64,000 nucleotides of DNA. It comes from G020353115 sp964640125. Its GTDB lineage: Bacteria; Bacteroidota; Bacteroidia; Bacteroidales; VadinHA17. The notes beneath the pieces are model-generated. The model saw nothing but the letters and a program-made list of their open reading frames with translations. It made no database searches and was not told the DNA's origin. The stretch spans positions 38,888-102,887 of the forward strand of contig CAZXGG010000002.1 of assembly GCA_964640125.1 (NCBI GenBank), given 5' to 3'. Shown piece after piece: positions 40,775-48,742 of the stretch. The position numbers and the translations under genes are program-made. How positions within the stretch are numbered: position 1 is the first letter of the stretch; each line of letters begins with the position of its first letter.

Positions 40775-42364
40775 ATGAAAACAGAAGGAAAAAAAGCAGG
40801 AATAACAGTGATCATTCTTGCATTGCTGTTTCTTCCTCCAGTAGCAACCATTGGGGCAAAAAGTAACTCCCTGCTGCTTCAACAGGATACGACAGTGATC
40901 ACATCAATAAACCTCAATGGAGTTCACAGCTTTAAAGCATCCGATGGTGTATCAACATATGCATTTAAATACAGGGGTAAGATTAGGGTTGCTGATGACG
41001 ACAGATCCATAGAAAGCATCTCTCCGGGAGGTTATCTATCCATCACAAAGATAACCTTTGGCAACCGGAGGGCAATAAAAATTGACAGTGATATCCGGGG
41101 GAATTTACAGTATGAATACTTTGAAGGAAGAAATGAGCTTCCGTATGAACCCGCTGGAAAAGAATGGCTGGAGGATGTATTGCTGGATGTAATCCGAATG
41201 ACCGGGATCGACGCTGAGGGAAGAGCCAGAAGAATGTATACGGGGAGTGGAACAAATCGTGTCCTGGAAGAGATCGATCAGATCAGAAGCAATCATGTTA
41301 AAGGAATCTATTTTCAGGTTTTATTGACCATTGGGGAGCTCTCGAATGAAGAACTGAGCAAGATTGCTATCGAAATAGCAAATTCCATTAGTTCAAATAG
41401 TGAGCGGGGGAATATATACCGGAAATTCAGCGATCGTTTTTTGAATGATGACCGGGTCGCTGCAGCCTACTTCAAGGGAGTTTCCAGACTCTCCTCAAAC
41501 AGCGAAATTGGAAGCGTTTTGCGAAATGCAATAAGAAACCATGACCTGACCAACCAGCAATATGTCTCGGCACTGTATGCCGCCACCAGGATGACGTCTA
41601 ACAGTGAAAAAGGATCGGTATTGCGATCTATTGAGCGCCTGAATTTTGACCATCCCAACATGACGGATGCTTACTTTGGAGTGATTAAGAGTATGTCCAG
41701 CAGCTCGGAAATCGGAAGTGCCCTGAGAAAGCTGATAGGGAATCAGGATCTCGAAGATGATGTCCTGGTGGTCCTGTTTGACAACCTGAAACAGGTTAGT
41801 TCATCAACCGAAAAAGGATCTGTCCTGCGCAGTATGGACGATATCCGCCTGACCGAAAAAGAGGTCATTCTGGGATATTTCGGAGTGGTGAATAGTATTT
41901 CAAGCAATTCGGAAAAGGGCAGCGTGTTACGAAAACTGTTAAACGCACAACCTCAGAATAAAGCCTGCCTGATCGGCATCTTCATTACCACGAAGCAGAT
42001 CGATTCAAATAGCGAAAAGGGCTCTGTTTTGCGGTCTTCAATACAGTGGCTTGGTGAACAGGATGAAAAGGTGATGACTGCTTTCTTCGAATCGGTCAAT
42101 ACGATCAGCAGCAGTACAGAACAGGGGCAGGTATTGAGAGACCTGATTGGTAACCTTGACCTTGAAAACAGGACACAAATCATGATCCTGGAAAGTGCTG
42201 CCAGGATCTCCTCAAGCTCGGAAAAGGCTTCAGTCCTGGTAAAACTTGCCGAAAAAGCAGATATGGATAACGAGATGATAAAAAATGCTTACTTCGAAAC
42301 GGCCCGAACAATCTCTTCAGATAGCGAGTACAGAAGAGTAATGGATAAAATATATAACAGGTAA
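40775..42364 (+). CDS. Exported protein with ten 34-residue SSNSEKGSVLR repeats
   Basis: A 529-residue protein with an N-terminal signal peptide (about 10-30). Residues ~40-150 form a beta-rich domain (YAFKYRGKIRVADDDRSIES, ISPGGYLSITKITFGNRRAI). From residue 205 to the end there are ten helical repeats, each with the core I/M/L-S-S-N/S-S/T-E-K-G-S-V-L-R. The cores start at residues 205, 239, 273, 307, 341, 375, 409, 444, 478 and 513, a period of 34 (35 twice). The last copy is worn (ISSDSEYRRVMDKI). It resembles repeat regions I have seen near BlaR1-type peptidases, but I cannot name a family. It lies directly upstream of the LytS/LytTR operon. Confidence 0.85.
   Translation: MKTEGKKAGITVIILALLFLPPVATIGAKSNSLLLQQDTTVITSINLNGVHSFKASDGVSTYAFKYRGKIRVADDDRSIESISPGGYLSITKITFGNRRAIKIDSDIRGNLQYEYFEGRNELPYEPAGKEWLEDVLLDVIRMTGIDAEGRARRMYTGSGTNRVLEEIDQIRSNHVKGIYFQVLLTIGELSNEELSKIAIEIANSISSNSERGNIYRKFSDRFLNDDRVAAAYFKGVSRLSSNSEIGSVLRNAIRNHDLTNQQYVSALYAATRMTSNSEKGSVLRSIERLNFDHPNMTDAYFGVIKSMSSSSEIGSALRKLIGNQDLEDDVLVVLFDNLKQVSSSTEKGSVLRSMDDIRLTEKEVILGYFGVVNSISSNSEKGSVLRKLLNAQPQNKACLIGIFITTKQIDSNSEKGSVLRSSIQWLGEQDEKVMTAFFESVNTISSSTEQGQVLRDLIGNLDLENRTQIMILESAARISSSSEKASVLVKLAEKADMDNEMIKNAYFETARTISSDSEYRRVMDKIYNR
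41387..42355 (+). repeat. Ten in-frame ~102-bp tandem repeats
   Basis: Repeat cores begin at 41387, 41489, 41591, 41693, 41795, 41897, 41999, 42104, 42206 and 42311. Spacing is exactly 102 bases for most and 105 for two. DNA is well diverged between copies while SSxSEKGSVLR is kept, so the protein repeat is under selection rather than a recent DNA expansion. Confidence 0.9.
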
Positions 42365-42389
42365 CGATACCCCTTTCTTTTATTATATT

Positions 42390-42453
42390 AACCGGAAGAT
42401 TTTACTGATTCTGCGGATTTAAGTAACTTTGTTCTTCCGGTTTTTATTTTTTT
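42390..42453 (+). terminator. Long-loop hairpin with T-run, terminator after the repeat protein
   Basis: AACCGGAAGA (42390-42399) pairs exactly with TCTTCCGGTT (42433-42442), followed by TTTATTTTTTT. The loop is 33 bases and contains a promoter-like box (42424-42431) for the next operon. Confidence 0.65.
42424..42431 (+). promoter_or_regulatory. Putative -7 box (TAACTTTG) for the LytS/LytTR operon
   Basis: Full TAnnTTTG match 31 bp before the kinase start, in the loop of the upstream terminator hairpin. Initiation would fall within the hairpin's descending arm. Confidence 0.5.
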
Positions 42454-42462
42454 ATCTGCGCC

Positions 42463-43548
42463 ATGAACAGGTACCTAAGAAGCATAATCATCAGTACTCC
42501 GCTGGCATTTCTGTTTTTTGCTTACCTGATCTATAGTGAAACAGGGACCCTGCCTGATTATTATGAGGTGGCAGGTTATGCAGTTTTGAGCGTCTTTGTC
42601 GTAAATATAGTTGGTCTCCTGCTTGTTCTGTGCAGTACATGGCTTCATAAAATCCTGCCCTGGAAGAGAAGCATGTTGAAACGATTCCTGTTGGGCTTGC
42701 TCTTTAATAATCTGATCACCATCCCCATTGGATTATCGCTGATTTATCTCATCAGCTCGATGGCACAACTCATCCCTTCCATAAGGGAACTCTCTGCAAA
42801 CTATCCGGATGGTGTTCTGAAATTAAGCATTCTTGTTTTTTTTATTACGTTCGTCTACACAGTGGGTGATTTTCTGCTCTATTCCTATCATCAATATACC
42901 GTAGTGCAGATTGAATCAGTCAGGCTGAAAAGGGATCAGCTCAGGTTGCAGTTTGATGCCCTCCGCAGCCAGCTAACACCTCACTATTTGTTTAATTCGT
43001 TGAATACCATCTCTTCATTGGTTTTCAGGGATATACGGCTTACAGAAGAATTTATTCGAAGATTGGCTCAAACCTACCAATACATATTTGCCAATAAGGA
43101 ATCAAACCTGGTGAAGTTGAAAGATGAACTGGAATTCCTGGAAGCCTATAACTTTTTGCTCCGGGTAAGGTTTGAAAATGCCTTTCAGTTTTCCCACGAT
43201 TTGAAAAAAGAGGTCATGGAGACCTGGATTCCACCACTAAGCTTGCAAATGCTGGTTGAAAATGCGATCAAGCACAACACCATTTCAGAAGATGTTCCGC
43301 TGCACGTTGAAATCATTCAGGAACAGGAAGATTATATAACCGTTAGAAACAATTACATCGGAAAACCATTTTTTATCACCGTTAAGAATAACCTGGTACG
43401 AAATCCATCCGGAGCTGCATCGCTGAAAATAGGATTGGAAAACATTAAAAAGCGGTTTCAATTCTATTCATCCAAAGAAATGACTATAAATAAGGATGAT
43501 TATTTTACCGTCAGACTTCCGGTAATCAGTCAATTTGATGAAAAGTAA
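42463..43548 (+). CDS. LytS/YehU-type sensor histidine kinase
   Basis: A 361-residue membrane kinase. Four hydrophobic segments (about 8-25, 35-60, 75-100, 118-140) precede a His_kinase domain with LRSQLTPHYLFNSLNTISSL, in which H174 is the phospho-acceptor, then LVKLKDELEFLEAYNFLL, LQMLVENAIKHN (N box, N267) and GLENIKKRF near residue 325. There is no separate extracellular sensor domain, so it likely senses the membrane or partners. The PHFLFN motif is modified to PHYLFN, still functional in principle. It overlaps the next gene by 11 bp. Confidence 0.93.
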   Translation: MNRYLRSIIISTPLAFLFFAYLIYSETGTLPDYYEVAGYAVLSVFVVNIVGLLLVLCSTWLHKILPWKRSMLKRFLLGLLFNNLITIPIGLSLIYLISSMAQLIPSIRELSANYPDGVLKLSILVFFITFVYTVGDFLLYSYHQYTVVQIESVRLKRDQLRLQFDALRSQLTPHYLFNSLNTISSLVFRDIRLTEEFIRRLAQTYQYIFANKESNLVKLKDELEFLEAYNFLLRVRFENAFQFSHDLKKEVMETWIPPLSLQMLVENAIKHNTISEDVPLHVEIIQEQEDYITVRNNYIGKPFFITVKNNLVRNPSGAASLKIGLENIKKRFQFYSSKEMTINKDDYFTVRLPVISQFDEK

Positions 43549-44590
43549 GTTATTTATTCATAATCCGTTATTTAGATTGTTGGTCCCACCGGTATATGGG
43601 ATCATGGTCTACCTCTTTATGCTGACCCTGTATGATAGCCTCTACCAGATTACCGAAAATTTCTTCAGTTATGAAGCACTCCTGATCATCATTCTGACCT
43701 ACCTGCTGATGGAGGGACTCAGAGAGATCATCCTGCTTCTGAACCGGTTTTATTCGATGGATCGAAAGGAGAGCCTGCGGATCATCATCCAGGTGGGGAC
43801 TAGCATGATCTATGGCGCTTTGATTACTTCGGCAGTCGTTGCATTCTATTTCTATATCCTGGTGGGTTATAGCTCCTTTCTCACGGAATTCCTGACGTTT
43901 AATATCATTTTTATTCTCTCCGCAATCCTATATACAATGGTGTATTTCAGCGTTTATTATCTGAACCAGCAAAACGTTGTCATGTTGTCGAAAGAGAATG
44001 CAATCCGTGAGAATCTTGAGTTTGAATTGGAATCTTTTAAGAATGAGATCAATCCCCAGTTCCTCTATGAAAGCCTGGAATCCCTGATCTCATTAATTCA
44101 TAAAGATCCTTTATCTGCTGAAAGATTCATCTCGCAATTGTCCGGCTTTTACCGATACAAACTTGAAAGTAAAAAGAATGAGCTCGTGGATGTAAAAGAT
44201 GAAATTGAGGCGACAAAAAATTTTATTCAACTTTTGAATGTAAAATATGAGGATAATATTCACCTGAAATTGGATGCTATAAGCGAGGTTGAGACGAAGA
44301 AAATGGTGCCGGGATCATTGCAGGACTTTACAGAATATGCGGTTAAAAATAGTATCATTACTGCTGTGTTACCCCTTGTGCTGAGCATTCGCACAAGAGA
44401 AAACAAATCCATTCTCTTCTCATATCGGCAAAACGATCGACTTGAACCGGATCACTCAAAAGATTTTTTCGATATGAATGTGGTCAGAGCCTATCACTTT
44501 TATTCCAATCAACCGATAGAATTATCCAGGAAGAAGGGCCATTTGGAAATCGACATTCCCCTTCTGGAAATAATGGAAGAAGAAATATAA
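43538..44590 (+). CDS. LytS-like pseudo-histidine kinase lacking the phospho-acceptor His
   Basis: A 350-residue paralogue of the preceding kinase with the same layout: four membrane segments, then a LytS-type domain. Where the active His should be it reads INPQFLYESLESLISL, with Gln174 in place of His. The N box ENAIKHN has become EYAVKNS, and the glycine-rich GLxNIxxR ATP box is missing, replaced by FFDMNVVRAYHFYSNQPIEL. All three changes point to loss of ATP binding and autophosphorylation. It keeps the dimerisation helices (LVDVKDEIEATKNFIQLLNVKYED). I start at the ATG at 43538 rather than the TTG one codon earlier. Possible role: regulatory subunit of a heteromeric receptor. Confidence 0.88.
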   Translation: MKSKLFIHNPLFRLLVPPVYGIMVYLFMLTLYDSLYQITENFFSYEALLIIILTYLLMEGLREIILLLNRFYSMDRKESLRIIIQVGTSMIYGALITSAVVAFYFYILVGYSSFLTEFLTFNIIFILSAILYTMVYFSVYYLNQQNVVMLSKENAIRENLEFELESFKNEINPQFLYESLESLISLIHKDPLSAERFISQLSGFYRYKLESKKNELVDVKDEIEATKNFIQLLNVKYEDNIHLKLDAISEVETKKMVPGSLQDFTEYAVKNSIITAVLPLVLSIRTRENKSILFSYRQNDRLEPDHSKDFFDMNVVRAYHFYSNQPIELSRKKGHLEIDIPLLEIMEEEI

Positions 44591-44607
44591 ACTTACAGTT
44601 CAATCTC

Positions 44608-45396
44608 ATGAAAGTTATTATCGTTGAAGATGAAACTCCGGCAGCTGAAAAGCTCGAACGACTCCTCAAACAATATGACCCCGATATCCAGATCTGCGGC
44701 AGGTTCGATACGGTAGAAAAAACAGTCCGCTGGCTCGAAAACATAGAAAATACGGCAGATTTGATATTCCTTGATATCCAGCTTGCTGATGGAATAAGTT
44801 TTGAAATATTCAGAAGAACACAGGTATATAGCCCGGTAATATTTACCACTGCCTATAACGAGTATGCTATCGATGCATTCAAGGTGAATAGCATAGATTA
44901 CCTGCTCAAGCCCATCTCCTATGAAGACCTGTATCGAAGCATGACAAAACTGGAAAGCTTGCGGGAGAGTTTACCAACGGTAAAACACCGCATACAGTTT
45001 GAGGAACTCAGCCAGGCACTCTCGCAGCTTCAAAAAAATTATAAGACACGGTTTATGGTGAAAGTGGGTGAACATATCCGGTCTGTAACCACAAATAATA
45101 TTTCGCTTTTCTATGCCGAAGGAAGAACCGTCTTTATGTTGACAAACCAGGGCAAACGATTTATCATCGATTATAAACTTGAAGAACTGGAACCTCTCCT
45201 CGATCCGGAACGGTTCTTTCGTGTTAGCCGGTCGTTTATCGTGAATATAAATGCGGTTGCGGATGTAATCATGTATTCTAACAGCCGGCTTAAGGTACGA
45301 ATGGACCAGGAATTTGAAAAGGAGATCATTGTGAGCCGTGAAAAAGTGCCGCAGTTTAAAACCTGGTTTGATGGACAGGAGAGGGACAATATGTGA
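44608..45396 (+). CDS. LytTR-family response regulator
   Basis: A 262-residue regulator. Receiver domain at 1-120 with acidic pair E7/D8, phospho-acceptor D56 (DLIFLDIQLADG), T/S switch in VIFTTAYNEYAIDAFKV and the conserved Lys in YLLKPISYEDL. A helical linker leads to a C-terminal LytTR DNA-binding domain (about 150-255) with FMVKVGEHIRSV, ISLFYAEGRTVFML, FFRVSRSFIVNINAV and KVRMDQEFEKEIIVSRE. LytTR proteins bind imperfect direct repeats. It follows the two kinases 17 bp downstream and is their likely output. Targets are unknown; the repeat-protein gene upstream is a candidate. Confidence 0.95.
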   Translation: MKVIIVEDETPAAEKLERLLKQYDPDIQICGRFDTVEKTVRWLENIENTADLIFLDIQLADGISFEIFRRTQVYSPVIFTTAYNEYAIDAFKVNSIDYLLKPISYEDLYRSMTKLESLRESLPTVKHRIQFEELSQALSQLQKNYKTRFMVKVGEHIRSVTTNNISLFYAEGRTVFMLTNQGKRFIIDYKLEELEPLLDPERFFRVSRSFIVNINAVADVIMYSNSRLKVRMDQEFEKEIIVSREKVPQFKTWFDGQERDNM

Positions 45397-45407
45397 CCCA
45401 TAAGTTA

Positions 45408-46352
45408 TCATGAACTTTTTCCGTTGGCGACCATCTCAGGTTGACCGATTACGCGAAATTCAAAAATATCCGGCCTTGAATAATGGCCCACTACATCAAG
45501 ATCCATTTTTCTTTTAATTATGCATTTCGGATCCAGATCTGCAACAAGCAAGCCTTCTTTGTCCCATAACGGTCCACTTACAATCACTCCAAAAGGATCT
45601 ACTATAACACTTCCTCCATGGCATATTACTTCATGACTTCCCTCCAGTTTTTCAAGTGACCTTATATGCTCAGGATACATACTCTTGGTTACATACTGAT
45701 TGCATCCCAAAACATAACATCCTCCTTCTATGGCAATGTGCTGCAGGGTGATTTGCCAGGTTTGACGGTGGTCCGCAGTTGGAGCCAGATAGATCTGTAC
45801 ACCCTTTTGGTACATGGCAACCCGTGCCAGGGGCATGTAATTTTCCCAACAGATCAATCCACCGATTTTCCCAATTTCAGTTTCATAGGTAGTCAGTGTT
45901 GTACCATCTCCCTCTCCCCAGATAATGCGTTCAGAAGCAGTAGGTTTAATCTTCCTGTGTTTGCCCAAAAGTTTGCCTTCAGGGCTGAACATGAGCTGAG
46001 AACAATAGAGTGTGCCAGATTGCTTTTCAACCACCCCGATTGACAAATAAACCCCGTATTTCCGGGATGCTTCCTGTAGAGCCTTGACCTCCGGCCCCGG
46101 GATCTCAACAGCATTATCAAAAAATGCCAGCCAAACCTCCCTTCCTTCATCAGAACGACTCCCTACCTTGCATCCAAAGGATAATTCTCTGGGATATGCC
46201 GGAATAAATGCTTCAGGGAACATTACCAGTTTGGCCCCATCATTGTAAGCTCGCTCTATCCATTCAAGGGTTCTGCCAATTGTCGCTTCTTTGTTGAATA
46301 AAACCGGGGCAGCCTGAGCGACTGCAACCCGGACTAATGTGTTTTTTTTCAT
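45408..46352 (-). CDS. Nitrilase (carbon-nitrogen hydrolase)
   Basis: A 314-residue nitrilase-superfamily enzyme with the Glu-Lys-Cys triad: E47 (VMFPEAFIPAYPRE), K134 (GKHRKIKPTASERI) and C168 (GLICWENYMPLAR). The CWEN signature is that of true nitrilases (branch 1: aliphatic, aromatic or cyanide-hydrolysing), which turn R-CN into carboxylate and ammonia, rather than amidases. Such enzymes form helical homo-oligomers; the IIWGEGDGTTL loop is also typical. Physiological substrate is not determinable. It converges on the response regulator and is 6 bp downstream of the unknown gene at 46359, so they are co-transcribed. Confidence 0.92.
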   Translation of the reverse strand: MKKNTLVRVAVAQAAPVLFNKEATIGRTLEWIERAYNDGAKLVMFPEAFIPAYPRELSFGCKVGSRSDEGREVWLAFFDNAVEIPGPEVKALQEASRKYGVYLSIGVVEKQSGTLYCSQLMFSPEGKLLGKHRKIKPTASERIIWGEGDGTTLTTYETEIGKIGGLICWENYMPLARVAMYQKGVQIYLAPTADHRQTWQITLQHIAIEGGCYVLGCNQYVTKSMYPEHIRSLEKLEGSHEVICHGGSVIVDPFGVIVSGPLWDKEGLLVADLDPKCIIKRKMDLDVVGHYSRPDIFEFRVIGQPEMVANGKSS

Positions 46353-46358
46353 AGGTTT

Positions 46359-46868
46359 CTATTTTGAAGGAGGCCTCTGAGATGTTAACCGCTTCATGTT
46401 TTCTTCAAATTGGGGTGACTGGAAATGGGGATCAAATACAGGGTTATACCTTTTCTCCAACGTCTGTTGATCAAAATATCCCTTGACAAACTGTTCAGGT
46501 AAAGTATATACCGGATTCTCATCCTCGTTATAATCGGGTGGATATTTGCTTAATGCCTCGGAAAAATGAAAGTTGAATGATTGTAACCGTTTGGTGAATT
46601 CAATGATCAATTTATCGGAAATTTCTATTACCACGATAAAGTGTCCGTAATTCCTCCGGATCAGTATAAAATAATTTAACTCTACCAGATCGAACCCGGA
46701 AACCTGATCCGTGGTGTGCATCAGATGATTCTCAAATTTAAAACCATTTGTGATGATCTCTTCCGCAAATTTCCGTGAAGGAGTGGTATGAATGAACTTG
46801 CTGATGTCCATCTCCTGACCAATAAACTCTTGTAGAGATTTGAGTTTCGCTTCTGACAAATGACTCAT
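46359..46868 (-). CDS. Unknown conserved-looking protein, operon partner of the nitrilase
   Basis: A 169-residue soluble protein, no signal peptide or membrane segment. The N-terminal MSHLSEAKLKSLQEFIGQEM helix is followed by FIHTTPSRKFAEEIITNGFKF, a phrase that resembles the start of ADP-ribosyl-transferase-like or RES-type folds (HTTxxxxAxxIxxxGF), but no catalytic set is visible. The middle (YFILIRRNYGHFIVVIEIS) is beta-rich; the C-terminus is Pro/Gln-rich. Two-gene operon with the nitrilase, 6 bp apart. A TATATTTG box at 46999-47006 (minus) is a possible distant promoter. I do not assign a function. Confidence 0.75.
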   Translation of the reverse strand: MSHLSEAKLKSLQEFIGQEMDISKFIHTTPSRKFAEEIITNGFKFENHLMHTTDQVSGFDLVELNYFILIRRNYGHFIVVIEISDKLIIEFTKRLQSFNFHFSEALSKYPPDYNEDENPVYTLPEQFVKGYFDQQTLEKRYNPVFDPHFQSPQFEENMKRLTSQRPPSK

Positions 46869-47054
46869 GTGATTATGCCTGCTTTACAAGTGTTTTTTTA
46901 TTGGATAAGTCAACTGGTTCATTCGATCCTGTTTCTTCCATCTACCAGGTGTATCAAAAATCCTAAATTACAGGTTTAGGCAAACATTTCCAAAGAACCA
47001 AATATACAGAATGATTTTCCTGGATGAATGATTATTTATTCCGGGAATTTCTGG

Positions 47055-47062
47055 TAATTTTG
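47055..47062 (+). promoter_or_regulatory. Putative -7 box (TAATTTTG) for the metal ABC transporter operon
   Basis: Full TAnnTTTG match 25 bp before the substrate-binding protein start. No Zur- or DtxR-like palindrome is obvious nearby. Confidence 0.5.
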
Positions 47063-47086
47063 CTATTTACATAAATTCTAAATTGG

Positions 47087-47965
47087 ATGCGTCGCATTGC
47101 TCTCTATACATTAATCTTCGTTTTTTTTGTTGCATGCAGCCGGAATAAGCCCGAACTTGACAAAGGGCTCCTCTCTGTAAGTATCCTTCCACAGAAATAT
47201 TTCATCGAACAGATTGCCGGAGCATTGTATGAAGTGAATGTTCTGATTCCTCCAGGCGCGAATCCGGCGAGTTATGAGCCTGTACCACAACAGATTGCAC
47301 GATTAGAGAAGTCGGTTGCCTACTTCATGACCGGCCATATCGGATTCGAGTATTCCTGGATGGATAAGATCTCAGCTTCAAATCCTGAAATGGTACTGTT
47401 CGATCTTTCTCAGGGGATCGAACAGATCCGGGGAGATGATTTTTTACTCACTGATCATGGCCATCCGGGTGGAGTGGATCCACATACCTGGGTATCTCCA
47501 AAGAGGGCAAAGATCATAGCGGAAAACATCTACCGGGCAATGGTGGAGATCGATCCTGACCACGAGAAATTTTTTCGTGCAAATTACATCCGTTTCAGGA
47601 AAGATCTGGATTCATTGGATCTGACAATTGAGCTGATGTTAAAAGATTTCAAGGGACGATCATTCATCATCTTTCACCCTGCCCTGACCTACCTTGCAGC
47701 AGATTATGGAATTGAACAGGTTGCCATTGAATGGGAAGGGAAAGAACCATCTCCCGGTTACTTGATGGAAGTAATTGACCATGCGAAAAAAGAGAACATG
47801 AAAGTAGTTTTTGTACAGGAACAATTCGATATGGATAATGCCCGGGCTATTGCTGATGAACTGGATGGGAAAATCGTCCGGATTAATCCGCTGGATGAGG
47901 ATTGGAAAGCTTCGGTGCTGCAAATCGTGAACGCCCTTGTTCACTCTTTTCAGGAAAATGATTGA
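47087..47965 (+). CDS. Zinc/manganese ABC transporter substrate-binding lipoprotein (ZnuA-like)
   Basis: A 292-residue cluster A-I metal-binding protein. MRRIALYTLIFVFFVAC is a signal II peptide with Cys17. Metal ligands: His in FMTGHIGFEYSW, His in GGVDPHTWVSPK (preceded by a short DHGHPGG loop), His in IIFHPALTYLAADYG and a Glu/Asp in the C-lobe (VFVQEQFDMDNARAI). IPPGANPASYEPVPQQIARLE is typical of the family. It picks up Zn2+ or Mn2+ in the periplasm and delivers it to the permease. The long His/Asp-rich loop of many ZnuA proteins is reduced here to a few residues. First gene of a three-gene operon. Confidence 0.92.
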   Translation: MRRIALYTLIFVFFVACSRNKPELDKGLLSVSILPQKYFIEQIAGALYEVNVLIPPGANPASYEPVPQQIARLEKSVAYFMTGHIGFEYSWMDKISASNPEMVLFDLSQGIEQIRGDDFLLTDHGHPGGVDPHTWVSPKRAKIIAENIYRAMVEIDPDHEKFFRANYIRFRKDLDSLDLTIELMLKDFKGRSFIIFHPALTYLAADYGIEQVAIEWEGKEPSPGYLMEVIDHAKKENMKVVFVQEQFDMDNARAIADELDGKIVRINPLDEDWKASVLQIVNALVHSFQEND

Positions 47966-47984
47966 TTATTAAAACGCGGAAACG

Positions 47985-48737
47985 GTGAAAAAACTGATTG
48001 AATTGAAAGGATTATCCGCAGGGTATGATGAAGAGATCATCCTTAAGCATGTTAATTTTTCTATCTATGAAAAAGATTTTATCGGAATTATCGGACCGAA
48101 TGGAGGGGGTAAAACCACGCTACTGAAAATTATCCTTGGCTTACTGAAACCCATTAAGGGAGAGATCACCTATTTCCGGGAAGGATTGGATAAAATGAGC
48201 ACTATTGGTTATCTGCCCCAATCCTTTGCAATGGATCGTAAGTTCCCAATATCCGTCTGTGATGTGGTCCTTTCCGGATTGATGAACCGGAAAGGTCTCG
48301 TTTCAAAATATACAAAAGCTGAAAAAGAACTGGCCTATGAACTTCTGGTTGAGACAGGACTGGAAGGGCTCTGGAAGAAACACCTTGGAGAATTATCCGG
48401 AGGACAGTTACAACGGGTTTTGTTGTGCCGGGCAATCATATCATCCCCCGACCTGCTTATCCTTGATGAGCCAGGTACTTATGTCGATAATAAATTTGAA
48501 GGTGAACTCTATGAAATGTTGCGGGACTTGAACGAAAGGATGGCCATCATTATAGTATCTCATGATATCGGGATCATTTCCTATTACATCAAGACCATTG
48601 CCTGCGTGAACAGAAATTTTCATTATCATGAGTCCAATGTTATAACGGAAAAACAGCTGGCAGCTTACAATTGTCCTATTCAGTTGATTACACACGGAGA
48701 CGTTCCTCATACTGTACTTAAGAAACATCAAAACTAA
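47985..48737 (+). CDS. Zinc/manganese ABC transporter ATP-binding protein (ZnuC-like)
   Basis: A 250-residue ATPase: Walker A IIGPNGGGKTTLLKIILG, Q-loop YLPQSFAMDRKFPISVCDVVL, signature LGELSGGQLQRVLLCRAI, Walker B DLLILDEPGTYVD and the H-loop IIVSHDIG. The FPISVCDVV region after the Q-loop is characteristic of metal transporters. The only start giving the normal opening is the GTG at 47985, 20 bp after the previous stop. It pairs with the permease that follows 5 bp later. Confidence 0.95.
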   Translation: MKKLIELKGLSAGYDEEIILKHVNFSIYEKDFIGIIGPNGGGKTTLLKIILGLLKPIKGEITYFREGLDKMSTIGYLPQSFAMDRKFPISVCDVVLSGLMNRKGLVSKYTKAEKELAYELLVETGLEGLWKKHLGELSGGQLQRVLLCRAIISSPDLLILDEPGTYVDNKFEGELYEMLRDLNERMAIIIVSHDIGIISYYIKTIACVNRNFHYHESNVITEKQLAAYNCPIQLITHGDVPHTVLKKHQN

Positions 48738-48742
48738 GATGT

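Noticed and set aside
41387..42355. CRISPR-like or recent DNA tandem array, or canonical TPR array
   Set aside because: The repeats are in frame, diverged at DNA level and coding; the 34-residue period matches TPR but the TPR consensus positions are not met.
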